Positions 21,521 through 34,226 are shown, numbered from the stretch's first letter. The stretch is DNA of 64,000 nucleotides from Rutstroemia sp. NJR-2017a BVV2 (GCA_002946415.1 NJPS01000051.1:50001-114000), one strand, 5' to 3'. Notes: generated from the letters alone by a model not told the origin. A program made the numbers and translations.

Positions 21521-22387
21521 TTATATCTCGATTGTCCCCTCCGGTGCGCCTGTTCTCAACCTCCTCCCCCAAAATCTCATCAACGGCAAAACCTCCTCTC
21601 TTCCCTTCATCATCCCGTCTCCTTCCCTCTCCCATTTCACGTACTCCACCTGTACGAAAACCGCTCGAATCCTATCCAATGCTCCTCGCGTTATCTCGGT
21701 TTTCCTATTCCCGCCCGCAATCAGCACCGGTGTCTTCTTCTTCCCTTTTCCATCCTCGTTTACAGCTTCTGGCAAGCGACCACCGATTGATATTACGCCA
21801 CCGTATTCAATGTCGTATGGTAGAGAGGCTATCAGTGAGAGCGCGAGCATCCCACCTTGCCCAAAGCCTAGGAAGAAAATGTTGCGCGGTGGAATATGGC
21901 ATTCGGTAGTAAGTGCGTCGACGAGGCTGGTAATGACTTTTATGGAAGCTGTAAAATCACCATCAAGGTCTAGAGACCCACTTTTAGAAGAAAAGGAAAT
22001 ATCATCGGCCCAGTGGAAGGATGGAACGTCTGAACCAGTTATGAGAGGGGGAATTGGGGTTGGTGCTTGTATTGAAATGGCTGTTGTTTGGGGAAGGGAA
22101 AGGTTTCTTGCTACATTATATGGTCAGCTAAATTGAAGCCATAGCTGAGAGAAAAGAAGGAAGTTTCGCATTGAGTCTCGTGGGGAGGCATCAACATTAT
22201 CTCGAGTTCAATGACATTATGCTAGAAGAAAATAGTACTCACCTAATTGGGTGAACCCCTCCTTCGTATCCCCCAAACCATGAAGCAATATTAAGGCATT
22301 GGTTGGTTTTCCATCTTTTGATGGCACAATATCACATACAATATTCCTTGGGATATCATCCAAGGTTGGTAGACGTGGAGGTGACAT
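21521..22387 (-). CDS. Alpha/beta hydrolase, acyl-protein thioesterase-like, with GFGQGG elbow (244 aa)
   Basis: Two exons: 22387-22243 and 22110-21521. Strand beta-1 and the oxyanion region read NALILLHGLGDTKEGFTQLG, as in the phospholipase/carboxylesterase (APT, Lypla) family. Then come SIQAPTPIPPL and SFHWADDISF. The nucleophile elbow reads FFLGFGQGGMLALSL: the usual GxSxG is GFGQGG, with glycine where the catalytic serine should be. ISIGGRLPEA and TPVLIAGGNRKTEI match later strands. The final catalytic His region is not obvious. The protein may therefore be non-enzymatic, a binding protein, or use another residue. Upstream in-frame ATGs at 22411 and beyond exist; 22387 (MSPPRLPTLDDIP) is chosen for composition. 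Confidence 0.75.
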
Positions 22388-22753
22388 TCCAAAGATTTGA
22401 TTGAAAGTCATGTAAAGCTCCGGTGATAGAGGGGTCTTCTTAGAATTATGTAGCCTTTCACACAAGGCTGACATGAAATGACAACACGTATTGTGGCTTG
22501 AATAAGTAGGTCTTACGAAATGTGGCTGGGTCGTGGGGACCAAAGTGGAATTTCATGAGGGAGATTAAGGTTATTTGTCCTCATACAAACAGAGGACATC
22601 AACGCAAGACAACAACAACAAATTTCTTTCTGCATTTATTCACCCACTAGCTCAAGTCCTGAGGAGGGACTCTTGTTCAAATCGTTATTGAGAATTTGCT
22701 CAAGTGACTCTTTAATTGACAATCCTCGGGCAGACGAAATACACTTGGCAATA
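22388..22753. promoter_or_regulatory. Divergent promoter of hydrolase and SEC66
   Basis: About 360 bp between outward-facing starts. The hydrolase frame stays open for a further 50 codons here, so its start is uncertain. No other gene is seen. Confidence 0.4.
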
Positions 22754-23586
22754 ATGTTCGAGAACTTCGACTGGGCTACTACCCTGCGTGGCATGATACT
22801 GCCATTAGCATACGTGGGCGTCCTACTAGGCTCCTTAATAACATTCTCTTCACTATACAGAAAGAGAAAGGCTGGTCAGTAATATTAATCTCTATGAATT
22901 GTGCGCATACTGACTTGAACAGCCAAATCCGCAACTCTTGCGCCATGGTTCCCACCTCACTTACAAAGGAACATTTATCTGTCTTTGCTCCACCTTGAGC
23001 CAGAGGAAGGAAAGGAGAAGGCACCGCAGGTTCCCGAAAGCGTAATCCGTGCCGCCTTGCTCAGAAGAGCTGTGGAGGACATCCATCGAATTATTCAAAT
23101 CAGAACCGCGAAACAAGCCTGCAGCACCTTACTACAAAGAGGAAGTGTAGGGGACGATCTATGGCAGCGATTCTTGAGGGCGGAGAAGGAAATGGAAGAG
23201 GAATTGAGAGATGTTGTTATGGAGGTGAATTATAGATTGCTTCGTTAAATGATCCTCTGCTAACGAAATGCTAGGCAAATGCGCTGGCACCGAATTGGGG
23301 ACAAACTATATTCCAATCTGCAAACGAAATCGCTGCCAACACAATGTTTCGAAAGAAGCTCAACGATGTTCAGAGCAAAACCGACTCAGAGAAAGAGTGG
23401 TGGGAGAAACGCCGTGCATCTATCCAGTCTGAATTTATGAAAGAGTTGGAAGAAGAGGCACAGGCGAAGACATCCAAGATCGCATCGCCCACAAAGTCCA
23501 CCAGCGATGAAGATGCTATTTTGGTTGATGGACCATCAGCGAGTGAGCATGGAAGTCCGAGTAGGAAGAAGAAGGCCAACAAATAG
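22754..23586 (+). CDS. SEC66: Sec66/Sec71, subunit of the ER Sec62/63 translocon (244 aa)
   Basis: Part of the Sec62-Sec63-Sec66-Sec72 complex for post-translational import into the ER. Three exons: 22754-22874, 22923-23224 and 23275-23586, all in phase. A luminal start is followed by one membrane segment (GMILPLAYVGVLLGSLITF, about residues 13-31). A cytosolic domain follows with the family marks APWFPPHLQRNIYLSLLHLE, PESVIRAALLRRAVEDIHRI and LAPNWGQTIFQSANE, the last split by intron 2. The tail is charged (EKEWWEKRRASIQSEFMKEL) with Ser-rich and Lys-rich ends. Size and one-pass topology fit the fungal family. Confidence 0.9.
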
Positions 23587-24183
23587 TACAGCTACGAGAA
23601 CTCATGATGCAGAAAAATAGACTTTGTAATACTTGTGGAAAAGCACTTCGCATCTTCCCACGAGCTATGACTATCTGGTCTTTTCAGAATTGTGACAGTT
23701 GACCTGTGTGAGTGCCGAACCTGCACCTTGGCCCACCCGGCGGGGGCTAAAGTAAAGCAATAGTAGAGCCAACCAAGTGACAAGCGTTCTAGAACTTATC
23801 AAATCTGCTTGGCTGCTTTCATTCAAGCGTTTTTGTGGATTGTACCCGAAACTTATTACTCTTACAAGCACCTTGCACAGCATTGAAGCATCTCAGCCCT
23901 ATGATATCGCGGGAATCATACTGGAACCAGTTGTCTTATTACCTAGTTGCCTTGTTCGGCATACTTCTTCGTGGTTATTGTATTTGTAGATGGCTGCATT
24001 AGACGTGTGGGTGGCTCGCCTATCATTTCTCCTGGGGGTTTGTGCTGTCGCTGCACTCCCCTAAATATTGAACTGTTTCGGTGTCCTCGTGTCTGACATC
24101 TATATGATCCGGCAGCTGATGTCGTGAATCTGCTTAAGGTGGAACAAAATGTTGCATAAGAGTATCAAGTAACAGAAGTTTCT
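23587..24183. other. Intergenic between convergent genes
   Basis: 3' regions of SEC66 and LIP2. The overlapping short frames have no family signature. No repeat is seen. Confidence 0.45.
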
Positions 24184-25178
24184 TCAAGTCCATCGCCAGT
24201 AACTCATCCAGCCTCCATCCCGATTCATATCTTCTTTGTCCAAGTGCGCTGCTCTGATCAGCCTCATGACCTCGGATGGAATCTCATCAATATTATCCCA
24301 AGATTTCATCTCATCCCTTCGAGGCTGTATGGGATGACTCCTTTCCTTGGCCCCATAATTAGCAAGCCTCTGCGCGAACTTTTCCATCCATAAGCTCGGT
24401 AATCTCCATTCTTCTATTTCCATCAGTCTCCCCCCCTTTCCTTTTATTATATCCTCAGCCCCAACAATTCTTTTCCCTGGTAGTCCACAGGCTTCTATTC
24501 GATCCCACCAACCCCTTTCCACTCGCTGGTTGATTCCAACGCCATAACTACTCACATTCCTCCTTAGATGTACACCCAAACTAGCTATCTTCTCCTCATC
24601 AGTATACCATACTCCTGGATTTTCAGTCCTCTTTGCAGCAATATCATACACAGCTAGCACATCTATCGTAGTCTCCTCGAGTAAGTGAATATAACAACGA
24701 GGAGAAATCGCCAAAGGGTTGACAGAAGATCCAGGCAGACTGCGGAGGTCAAGAATAGGATATATGACTGTCTGGCCAGGGCCGTGATATGTGGTCAGAC
24801 CACCGCGCGAAGTAGGAACTACCTCTGCGACCTGAGTTTCATTATTTATGGTAAGAGGGGCTTTGAGAGACTCGAGAAGAGCTGGGGGGAGCGGAGCGAC
24901 GAGTTGGCGACGACCAGTAGTGTAGGTCGGCGTAGGTTGGAATGTAAGAACTGTAGGAGTAGGAGCAAGCTGCTGAACGGTCGATGCCTGGATAGCAGAT
25001 ATCGCTATGGAGGAATGTTAGCAATGCTATACGACTTGGGTTCACTGAAGGAGCAGTTAGTACCAGCCTTGTTCTTCAGAAACGCCGACGCAATGCCGAA
25101 CTGAATAGCTTGTGCGGTTCGAAACGGTGTTATGCCCTTGAGGTGTATATGACATATAGCATTGGACGCGAAAGACAT
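24184..25178 (-). CDS. LIP2: Mitochondrial lipoyl(octanoyl) transferase (311 aa)
   Basis: Transfers octanoate from acyl carrier protein to lipoyl domains (glycine cleavage H protein, then PDH and KGDH) in the matrix. Exons 25178-25064 and 25004-24184. The first exon starts MSFASNAICHIHLKGITPF and contains AQAIQFGIASAFLKNK, the LipB N-terminal helix. The second exon holds TSRGGLTTYHGPGQTVIYPI (substrate-binding RGGxxTxHGPGQ), IASLGVHLRRNVSSYGVGIN with the catalytic Lys just before it (EEKIAS), and IEACGLPGKRIVG with the active-site Cys. Between them is an insert rich in Pro and Thr, usual in fungal Lip2. Only the second exon's 3' part is an uninterrupted ATG frame, so the gene is easily truncated by ORF calling. 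Confidence 0.88.
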
Positions 25179-27882
25179 CGAGGTATGGATATAATCCCTG
25201 GAAGGAGCACGACAAGCCGCAAGGAACTTTTGACGAACTGTTGAACTTCAGATAAGATCCCCGGAACTGGTCAATCAGATTAGATAAGACAAGAAGCGCT
25301 CGCCTATTTCAACGATTTGGTTTTAAAAGTGTACCTATAACTACGATGTCCGAAAGAAATATAATACATCCAACCTTTTACTTTTAATATGTAATCTTTT
25401 TCAGATATCGCAGGATGTTATACGTCGATGGATCAATAGATGATATCTATATAAGTCTATATTTCAACACTTATTCTAGCCAAGTTATGAGTGCTTTGGT
25501 TTGATCCAAATATCCCCTCATATGCCCCTATTGTTCATCTGGGTTGAAACTGACACTTCACGATAAAGTATACAATCGATAGGGCATTGATTGGGAATAC
25601 AGATGGGAATTACATGAATTACTGCTACTTGGATAGACACATTGTATGCAAGTCTGAGAAGACTCTAAGACCAGTCAGAAATTTACCTTCTGATAACCAA
25701 CCCATCTCGTTGAGATACTTCTGAAATCTCCGCGCGACTCGGTGTTCAAGTGTTATAACAAGGAACCTACTCATAATGTTAGCACTGGGTGCAATGCATT
25801 CCTTGCGGGTATTACTTATCTCCTACTCGGAGGGGTTGCCCCAAACTTCATAATAATCAGCTTGAAGCAACCCAGGACTACGTACCATACGCCTGTCCTT
25901 ATTGGCCATACGGATGACACATCTGTGCAGTAGCAGAGAATAAAGACGCACGTATGATGAAGGTTTACGGGCCGCACGCGACACAGTTCAAGGCAGACAA
26001 GCTCTAGACTTTGACACCAACACGAGATGGGTCCCACCCTGAACCTTGTGGGCTTCCCGCAAGCTTCAGGATAGTAGAGCCATATTCCTGAATGCTATGG
26101 AGAGTAATCAGAAATGGTCCTCACACCACATTGCATCTAGTGCCTTTCCCCACGCCAATTGACATGCCATCCACACGTCAACCCATATAGTCGTCGCAGC
26201 TCTATGAAGACCTTATCGTGAATGCGTAAACTGATAGATGCTAAGAATGCTGACTTGACATCAAAACATCGGATCCTCTCTTGTTTGAAATTGTACTGCC
26301 TGCTGGAAGGAATTTAGGTTCCTCCGCGTTGAGCGGGGCGGAAGCGGATAAAACACGTCTAAAAACCGCGAGTTACTCCGGACTGATGATACCGAAGATT
26401 AGCAAACAACCAGAGGATGAAGCTAATGTGCGAGCGTCTTTGAGAACTCTAGGTCAAGCCTAGAGGACAAAGTTAATGCGGTCGATCGGGGTTCCATTCG
26501 AGGAATGGCAATTGCTTGTAGCTGATGCTGTAGCAATGGTTTCGAGATGTAGCTGCAGAACTAAGCTGAGCGTTCTTGGAATTGGGGAAGGTTGTAGACA
26601 TTCTCTGCCTTTCCTAGCAGGAACGGCAAAACGGGTTGTGAACAGGGCATCTCCACCATCACAGATTCATCATCCCATCCCGGCAGATACCACCACAAAT
26701 AAGGTTTCAGGGACGCGGACTAGAGAAGCGGGTCAATATGATGAATCAATCGTTCGTATTGCAACTTCATGTTTGAGATCCATGACCTGCTTGATCAACC
26801 TCGTGGGATGATGCCACAAGCGAAGGCAGTACTAGAATAGTTATGTTGAAACTGCAATGCAAACAATTTGTTTGTAATCATTCGTAGATATTGCGCTCAG
26901 TCCTTGGCCCTATTCGAAGACCTGGTAGTAGTGGAACCGCCGAGTGAACAGAGAAAACGCAACAATCTGCGACAGCCGTCATGGAGACCTTTATGGCTAC
27001 CCTTCGAGAGGGGACCAGTCAAACCCGACTTTGTCTATTCCTCCCCATACCACATGTAGCATCGTCAAAAACAACCGTGGTGATCGAAACGTCCAGCCGA
27101 TAATCCTGACGAGCGCCCTAGCGGCAGGGTCTTACCAGAATGGCTCATAGAATATATCATTTTCCTCGTCCTTCGACGTCTGGACCGTATCGCTCCGAGT
27201 TTCAACTTCCCACGGTTTTCGCCGTCGCGTAACCTTGCGGCATCGCGATTTTGATCTGCCGCAAGTCGTTTAGTCAAGAGAGCAATTTACTACCGCAAAA
27301 CTGAACCGTGCGAATACTTAGGGTTAAGTTCTGATGCGGATATTTCCTTTCGGAAAGTCGTATCAGATATCTGTTGGGCAGGCGATGTACATTGTTTGTA
27401 GGAAAGAGAGGCTCGAGGTTCGTGCAAAGAGTCGAAATTTCGGTTTCGTCTTGATAAGCTGGGTCAGAGTCAGGATCCAATGTCAAAGAGTCTTCGAACT
27501 GCAAAACAATGGGTAAAAATGGGAAGCAATTGCCAAAAGGTCCGCGGACAAGAATGCAGTAGAGTATACAAGAGGTTGTGGTGGTGGTGTGTGCTATGAA
27601 CAACTTGGGTGGAATATTTAAGATTAATACCTATTAACGCGACGTAACGCGACTAAACTCACGTGGTGGCCTATCCTATCCTGAAGCCTTAGGCAGAGAT
27701 CAGTCATAATTTGCGTTCATATTGCAGGAGCACTCTTACAATTCATCCCAATGTCTGCTCTAGGTTCTACTAAGTTCTAAGATGTTATAGTACTTAATGG
27801 TCGCAATGCTCTCTATAATTCTATGTCGCTTTGCTACCCTAGGGCAAATATCTCGTAAAGCTCTGCTCATACATGCTAATGC
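25179..27882. other. Gene-poor region of 2.7 kb
   Basis: No gene can be supported. Parts (25300-25600, 27600-27880) are AT-rich. A frame at 26281-26811 is open for 176 codons except for one TAG at about 26461; it has no recognisable family. A minus-strand frame at 27274-27603 is also unsupported. Decayed mobile DNA is a reasonable but unproven explanation. Confidence 0.4.
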
Positions 27883-30800
27883 TCACTTCTCGAGAGCGTC
27901 TCTAGGGAGAACCTCTACGTGAACCTCCGGCGCTTCGTCTCTCTCCACAAACTCCACCATGCCATTCTCATCAATGATATCAACCTTGCAACCGCAACCA
28001 AATTTCTCCCTGAACTCTCTCACAGCAACTCCATCGAGCTCCGCCAAGGCTTTTCGGGCCACTCCTACCTTTGCATACCTGATGCTCTCAGCCTGGTGAG
28101 CAGCGATTACCTGACCATGCACAATAATTCCACACCAGACCACATTCTTCCTGCCGTCCTCACCAGGCAATTCCTTGCTAACAGATGCCCAATCTTGGCA
28201 TCCCATGTTCTTCTGCAAGAGACTGGTCAGGAGTGTGGTGGGATGTTTGTTTGCGTAGGTGTCATAGATGCTCATATCTTCAAAATACCATTTGATATGC
28301 ATATCAAAGAATTTTTCGACTTGCGAGAAATCGTATTCGGAATCAACAAACATGGCTCCTACATATGCCTCCACGATATCAGGTAGACATTTAGGAGGCT
28401 GACGTACACCGATCCAATAATCTGGACTATGTTCGGTCTCGCACTTGCCAGCGCGCTTCGCGTCTTCGCGAGCTTGGTGTAGTGCCTCGGTAATATCGGA
28501 GACATACTCGGTCACTGCTTTTTGAATGGGGATACTGATTGTTAGAAGATGTGTATGGAACCCGAGGCGAACGCAAAGAGCTCCAAGAAACTGATTGGAA
28601 ACCATAGCCATTTTATGCTCTGTTAACCATTGTGGATCTTTGGTTGGGTGGTTATGGAAAAGGTAGTTGACGCATGCCATGTCGAGGAGAGCATCGCCCA
28701 GGAATTCAAGACGCTGGTAGTTTGGCACGTGCTCGTAGACGAAGAGGTATGTTGGATGGACGAATGCGGACCGTAGAAGACGTGGATACTTGAATTGATA
28801 CGGGTGTTTCGATTGTACCTGCTTGGCTAGGTCGATTTGTGCTGCAGTAGCCGGGGCCGTTTGGAATTTTGGCTTCTGGTACAATTTGTAATAGTCTGAC
28901 CACTGTGTAGCCTGGTGGTTAGGACTGCAAACAACTTCAGTGACCGCTCTGACGGCATTATCCATAGATTTCTCATTTTGAGAGCTGAGTAGAGCAGCAC
29001 CGATCATGGCTTCACAAACATCAGCGATCGACTTATCTCCAAGTTTGTGGTTTCTCGGCGCTGTGGCAGTCTTGCCTTTTAACAAAACTAAACCTTCGGG
29101 ATACCAGGCGCGTCTGTTGAAACTATATGATCGAATATATTCGTGAAGTCCAAGCTTTAAAGCGTTGCCGTAAAGATTTTTATTGCATATGAGGCACATG
29201 CGGTCCACATGGTAGCGGAACTCATCGCTATCCGGATTGATGCCATACAAAGAGATGGATGTAGCCATTTTGAGAAAGCAGTCCCCGAGGAACTCCAACC
29301 GTTCGTAATTGTTGCCCATTCCCCTCTGAAAATTAGTCTGCTCTTCTCCATGATTTTCAGTGTTATCTGAGTCTTTAGTGACGGCCTCAAGTGCAAGATC
29401 GGGGCGTATATCGAGGTGGAGCACCGCGCATGCCTCCAAGGCAATGAGATATGACTCGACTCGATGTATTATCGCCGGAAATAAGTAGACCATCGCGACA
29501 AAGGTGGTGGGAAGCTATGAGAGATTAATAACGAAATCCTCCTACGAATGAAAGATCATACCGGAGATATCTTTAATGGTTCCAAAATGACATAACATGT
29601 TTTCGGCGTCTGAACTTCCCCGCTGTCAAACTCATCAAGAAGATTTCGCCGAAGCGAAATATAATTAGCCTCAATGACTGGCTGTTCCGGGTCGAAACTT
29701 CTTTTTGCTCTAGCTTTGGACCAAAGACTACAGCTGTACTCCATGATGTTGCTGTTGTTCTTCCTAGCCCCAGTGCGCGGCGCTGTGTTCGGCGGTACGG
29801 GGTCCAAAGGTTTGTAATCATGGCTAACTCCAACTGACCATAGTTTTCGGGAACCATCGAAGGGATCAACAATGTATTTGTCTTTGAAATATTCGTCGTC
29901 TTTACCCAACCATGGCTTGTGTTCCCATGGCTTGTCAGCCTGCAATGCTTCGAATGCTTGGACATCGTCAAGAACCTCCCATACGATCAAGGCTGAAGGA
30001 TCTGCCCCTGGACTAATGAGGGTACCATGTGCGACCACGGGTACAAGAAAGTATGGCATACTAGAGACATCTGATTGATATCCTTTGCTAAAAACATCGA
30101 GAAAGACACATAAAGTGAAAGCGTTGATCTTCTCCAGCATCGTAGAATCAACTGGCAGCGATTTCCGTAAAGAGGTACAATCGACCGCTGAGTTTCGGCC
30201 ACCCCCAAAGTGCAGCATGAAAGACGGAAGTTCAGGGAGGGATGACCTAGTGAGGATTGCTAAGGGCTGCGACGGTCTGTCAAGGCTATCTGGGTTTTCG
30301 AGCCTCACAACTGTCATAAACAATTCGTCTGGAACTCCTTTCATGGTCCATAATGTAGGCTTTGTACGCATGTCGTAGGATTCTCGTTTCTTCGAATCTA
30401 CAGCCAGGACGGCATTTCGCATGATGTGAGCATGTTGTTTGAATGTGGAGAGCAGCCATTCATCAAGATAACCTCCCTTACGAAGCAGCAAGCAGGTTTC
30501 GAAAGCAGCCGAGCATTTCGCAACCTGTTTGGTTGATGCCGGCTTCCCAACCGCACCACGGATCGGAGACTCTTCCGGTAGAATCACTTCGCAGATAAAC
30601 TGTTTGTTTTGTGTAGTAACGATATAGTCGACCCTAAAGTTAGTCTCTGCGGAATTGGGTAGGGAATCCACAAAAGAAGATAAAACCGTCAAACTGATCT
30701 TGTAAGTGAGTCTTGCGCCGCTAGATTTAACTACATGAACTCGGTGATTCCGTTCTTTTTTAAGGAAGTAGTCCATGTCGAAATCGTTGCCGGTCAATTT

Positions 30801-33731
30801 CCGATCTTCAGGCAGTGCTGCAGCAAACTGCTTCAGGAGTCTTTCATGATGCAAGACTTCTTTGATGGTCCGTATCTGCTCTTCATTTGAGGATTCGACC
30901 ATATGATAGTACTTAGAATTGGCATGCCTTGCACGGCCTCGGGACTGGATGTATTGTATTACTGTGTCATAGAGATCAAAGCGGACAACAACATTGCAAT
31001 CGGGGATATCAAGACCCTCTTCAGCAACAGAGGTAGCGATAAGGCAGTTTATCTTGCCGTTACGGAAATCCATCATGGTAAGCACTTGCTCTCTGAAAGA
31101 TAAGTTCAGGTCCCCGGAGCCACCAGATTTGCTACCAACCTATAGATCTTAGTAGAAATCAAAAATAATACTTCTAGCACATACCAATGGAGCAGCTTTC
31201 AAAAAAGGTGTGCCAGCGTTGGGCTGCGAAAGGAGTGATGCTAATAGTCGTGCAGTGTATCTTTGCTTGACAAAGACTATGCATTTGTCATTTGTTGGGC
31301 GTTGGAATCGGTCTTTTAAGATACCAACAAGGGTAATCACCTTCGCCGACATGTTATCCGAGTAGTACACTTTGTTAGGTGAGCTGCCGGGTGATCTTGG
31401 AGCAAGATGTGGCTGGTCGAAAACATGATTCTGGATAATTCTTTTGGCTTGATCAACTTGTTCCTTACGCGTTTCCAATATCTCTAAGGATTCTGGTACT
31501 CTTCTCTTGTGATGTTGCTGCTCAGTTCTAGCTTTGAGTTTAGTTGCTTCCAGTTCCTCGTCCAGGCAGAATTTCCAGATTTGGTCAACACACCAGGACC
31601 CCAGAGTTCGACTATGTTCGTGAGCAAATATGAACGCCTTGCGGAAAATACTATTTTCTCCCAACAATTGAGCCATCTGCTTGTTAAGAGGTGTGTGAAA
31701 CTTGGGACCTAAAGGGTCATAGTAAGCAATGGTCTCAGGCTTTCCCTCGATCGAATACTGCATCAGACTTGGATTGGCAGCTGTTGCGATCTGACTGTGC
31801 AGGAGACCTTCGAGCTCAGCAGCTGCCTTACCGACGTCCGTCCTGGCATCGACAGGGGAAGCAGTCATACCAAAGATCTTAGGCAAACGGTCCGTCTGCG
31901 GTCCACTTTTGTGGTAGAAATCCTTTATGATACGAGCATAAGGGTGATCTTTCTTGCAGTGATGTGCTTCATCGAAAATCATGAGGTTAATCTGCTCTAT
32001 GGTAACAAATGAATGATGCAGACACTGGCGAAGAACCTCGGCAGTGCATACGATGACCATGTTATTCTGTATTCTTGCTCTCCATTTTTTGGCGTCAGAT
32101 AAGTCCGTACCCATAACTCCGCAAAACATTTCCATTGGTTGGTCGAGATTGGCTTTGAGGACAGCATGTTGTTGGAAGCAAAGAGTAACCGAATCAACCT
32201 GCAGAAACATCAGTACGGTGGAGAGTCATCCATGTAGACCATACCAAGAAAAAGGAAACTCGTCGCGGTTTTTGACTGGCTCTGTCCTCGAGCTCTTGAG
32301 CAAAAATGTGTCGAAGTAACAAGACCGCAATCAGAGTTTTCCCGGACCCTAAATCATTAACTATGAGAATACCACAGATATGACGGAAGAGCTACCTGTG
32401 TCTAATACAGCAATAATATTCCTATCCTTTGCGCGTTCAAACAGCTCAATTTGGTAGTCTCTTGGGCTCGATATGATCTGCTGCTTCTCAGATTGATCTA
32501 TCAACCATCGTGTAGACTGTTGCGCGTCATCTTCCACACTGGAATGCTTCTCTGCCTTGGTCTGCTTCGAAGCCGCCAAAAGGAACGAGTCAAAAATGGC
32601 GTTGTGCTTTTGTTTGCGCGCTGACAACATTTTCACTTCAGGTACCGGTTGATCTGACGGCTCTTCCTCTTCATCCTCATTATCTTCGAGAAAGAGGCCG
32701 ACCTCACGATCATGTTCCTTTCTATCCACAGTGGAAGACTTTCCAACTCCATTGATAGCTGCATGATCAACCTTCTCGTCTTCAAAGTCAATCTGGCCTG
32801 GTTGGAGGTGTAAAGGTCGTCGAAGATCCTCAAAAACATCATCCGCTGTTCTTAGTGCCAGGGCTGTCTTGCGGGAGCTCTCTGACATCATAATCGAGCT
32901 CATAGGCTGCCGGAAACTTGGAAGATTGGTCGAACCCCCATATGGAAGTAGAGGTGCAGGATTCTCATCAATGGCCATGTTTGCAGGGACCGCCCATGCA
33001 ATCCTGTCTTCGCTACGTAATGTGGACGCAGGGCTTTCGAAAGTAGACTGGACGACACAGGAATTCTTGTCTCCAATTGACGTCTCATGGATAGATGTAC
33101 TCTCTGTTGTGAGGAGTGGTGGAGGATTGCCAGAGGAATAATTTATTGCCGAATGTGTAATATTCACTAGTGGCAGATCTACTCCAGCGATAGACTTATC
33201 TTCCAATGTGGAGTTCGCGGTGCCGGAGGATGTGAATGAGATAAGATCTAGACTTAAAGACTGTGGCCCGCGCTGGACAGGCGATTGAACAACAGTAGGA
33301 CGGTCTGTAGTTAGTTCCTGCGAATCGATATACAACCCGTCTTTCTGTGGAGATACTTCCAGGAAACCTGTGGAGGGGTTGAGTGAATTTGAGTTTCCTC
33401 TGTTTTCGTTTTTCCAGTCTGTGCTTGACTGTCCCAAAGTAGATGTGATGGACTCATCAAAGGCGATTAGGTCAACCGAGCCAGAGTCATCAAAAGTGAT
33501 TAAGTCAATGGAGCCAAAGTTATCGTCTTCGTAAGACGGGATGTCTGAACGTCTTTTTGGGTAGACGGGTATTCCATCAGAGGAAGCAGGTGTTATGGTG
33601 CACTCTCGCTGACAGCTTGTGGCATGTGAATATACAGCAGTGGTGCTGTCGGGACATAACGCACTCGGGCCTCCCTCAATGCCAAATGGATACAGGAGTG
33701 GTTCGGCTTGCTGTATGCTGTTAGTCTCCAT
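27883..33731 (-). CDS. DCL1: Dicer-like protein 1 (about 1887 aa)
   Basis: Cuts double-stranded RNA into small RNAs for quelling, MSUD or antiviral RNA silencing. Five exons join in phase: 33731-32396, 32348-32245, 32198-31185, 31139-29562 and 29514-27883. Order: an about 420-residue Ser/Asp-rich N-terminus; DExH helicase with SPRDYQIELFERA, DTGSGKTLIAVLLLRH, IFDEAHHCKKDHPYARI, VAEEGLDIPDCNVVVRF and QYIQSRGRARH; dimerisation domain; a region in the PAZ position without a clear PAZ motif; RNase IIIa (NYERLEFLGDCFLKM, about 1413); RNase IIIb (NYQRLEFLGDALLDM, about 1613, and LPDIVEAYVGAMFVDSEYD); a dsRNA-binding region; and a C-terminal GCGCKVDII tail. Both RNase III sites keep their acidic residues, so it should be active. 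The Cys-containing tail and SARKQKHNAIFDSFL before the helicase fit DCL1 rather than DCL2. The N-terminus is longer than I expect for the family. Confidence 0.92.
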
Positions 33732-34226
33732 GGTTAGATATTAGCCTCTAAGCAAAAGCATGATAGCATCTTAGGTCGCAGTTCCTTCACGAATTCGCAG
33801 GCAATCAGCCGCACCTAGTACATGTGAAAGTGAAAATGGTATGAAAGAGAACAAGAAGGAGCAGGCCGAGTTACTGCTGATATTTTCACTTGAGATGCGC
33901 AGAGATCTGTAGCATATCAAGGGTAAAAGTGAATGATAGTGATGGTTGTAGAATAGTGACCCTCCTTTGGGTCATGGAATCGTGGGTCTGGTTGAATCGT
34001 GCATCTGTTAAGGCTAGACGGTTGGAGGTTGGAGGTTGAAGGTTGGAGCTACTAAACCTCGCCTTATGCCTCAGTAAATTCATTCGTCGCTTAGGTAAGA
34101 TCTAAACGTCAAGTAAGCCTGAGTGAAGCTAAGTTAGCAGCCAATAAAATGACGGAATCACTGCGCACCTATTTTCTGTTTCGAGGCATCAATGCTAGAC
34201 TTATCGAGTCTGTCAACTCTGCCACC
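33732..34226. promoter_or_regulatory. Divergent promoter of DCL1 and TAP42
   Basis: 495 bp between outward-facing starts. It contains a heptamer repeat, four GGTTGGA-like units at 34020-34048. The TAP42 frame extends upstream to an ATG at 34149, inside this region. Confidence 0.45.
34020..34048 (+). repeat. Four-unit GGTTGGA heptamer repeat
   Basis: Units GGTTGGA, GGTTGGA, GGTTGAA and GGTTGGA in tandem, between DCL1 and TAP42. Confidence 0.9.

Noticed and set aside
29573..29971. 132-codon minus-strand frame inside DCL1
   Set aside because: Shadow in another frame of DCL1 exon 4.
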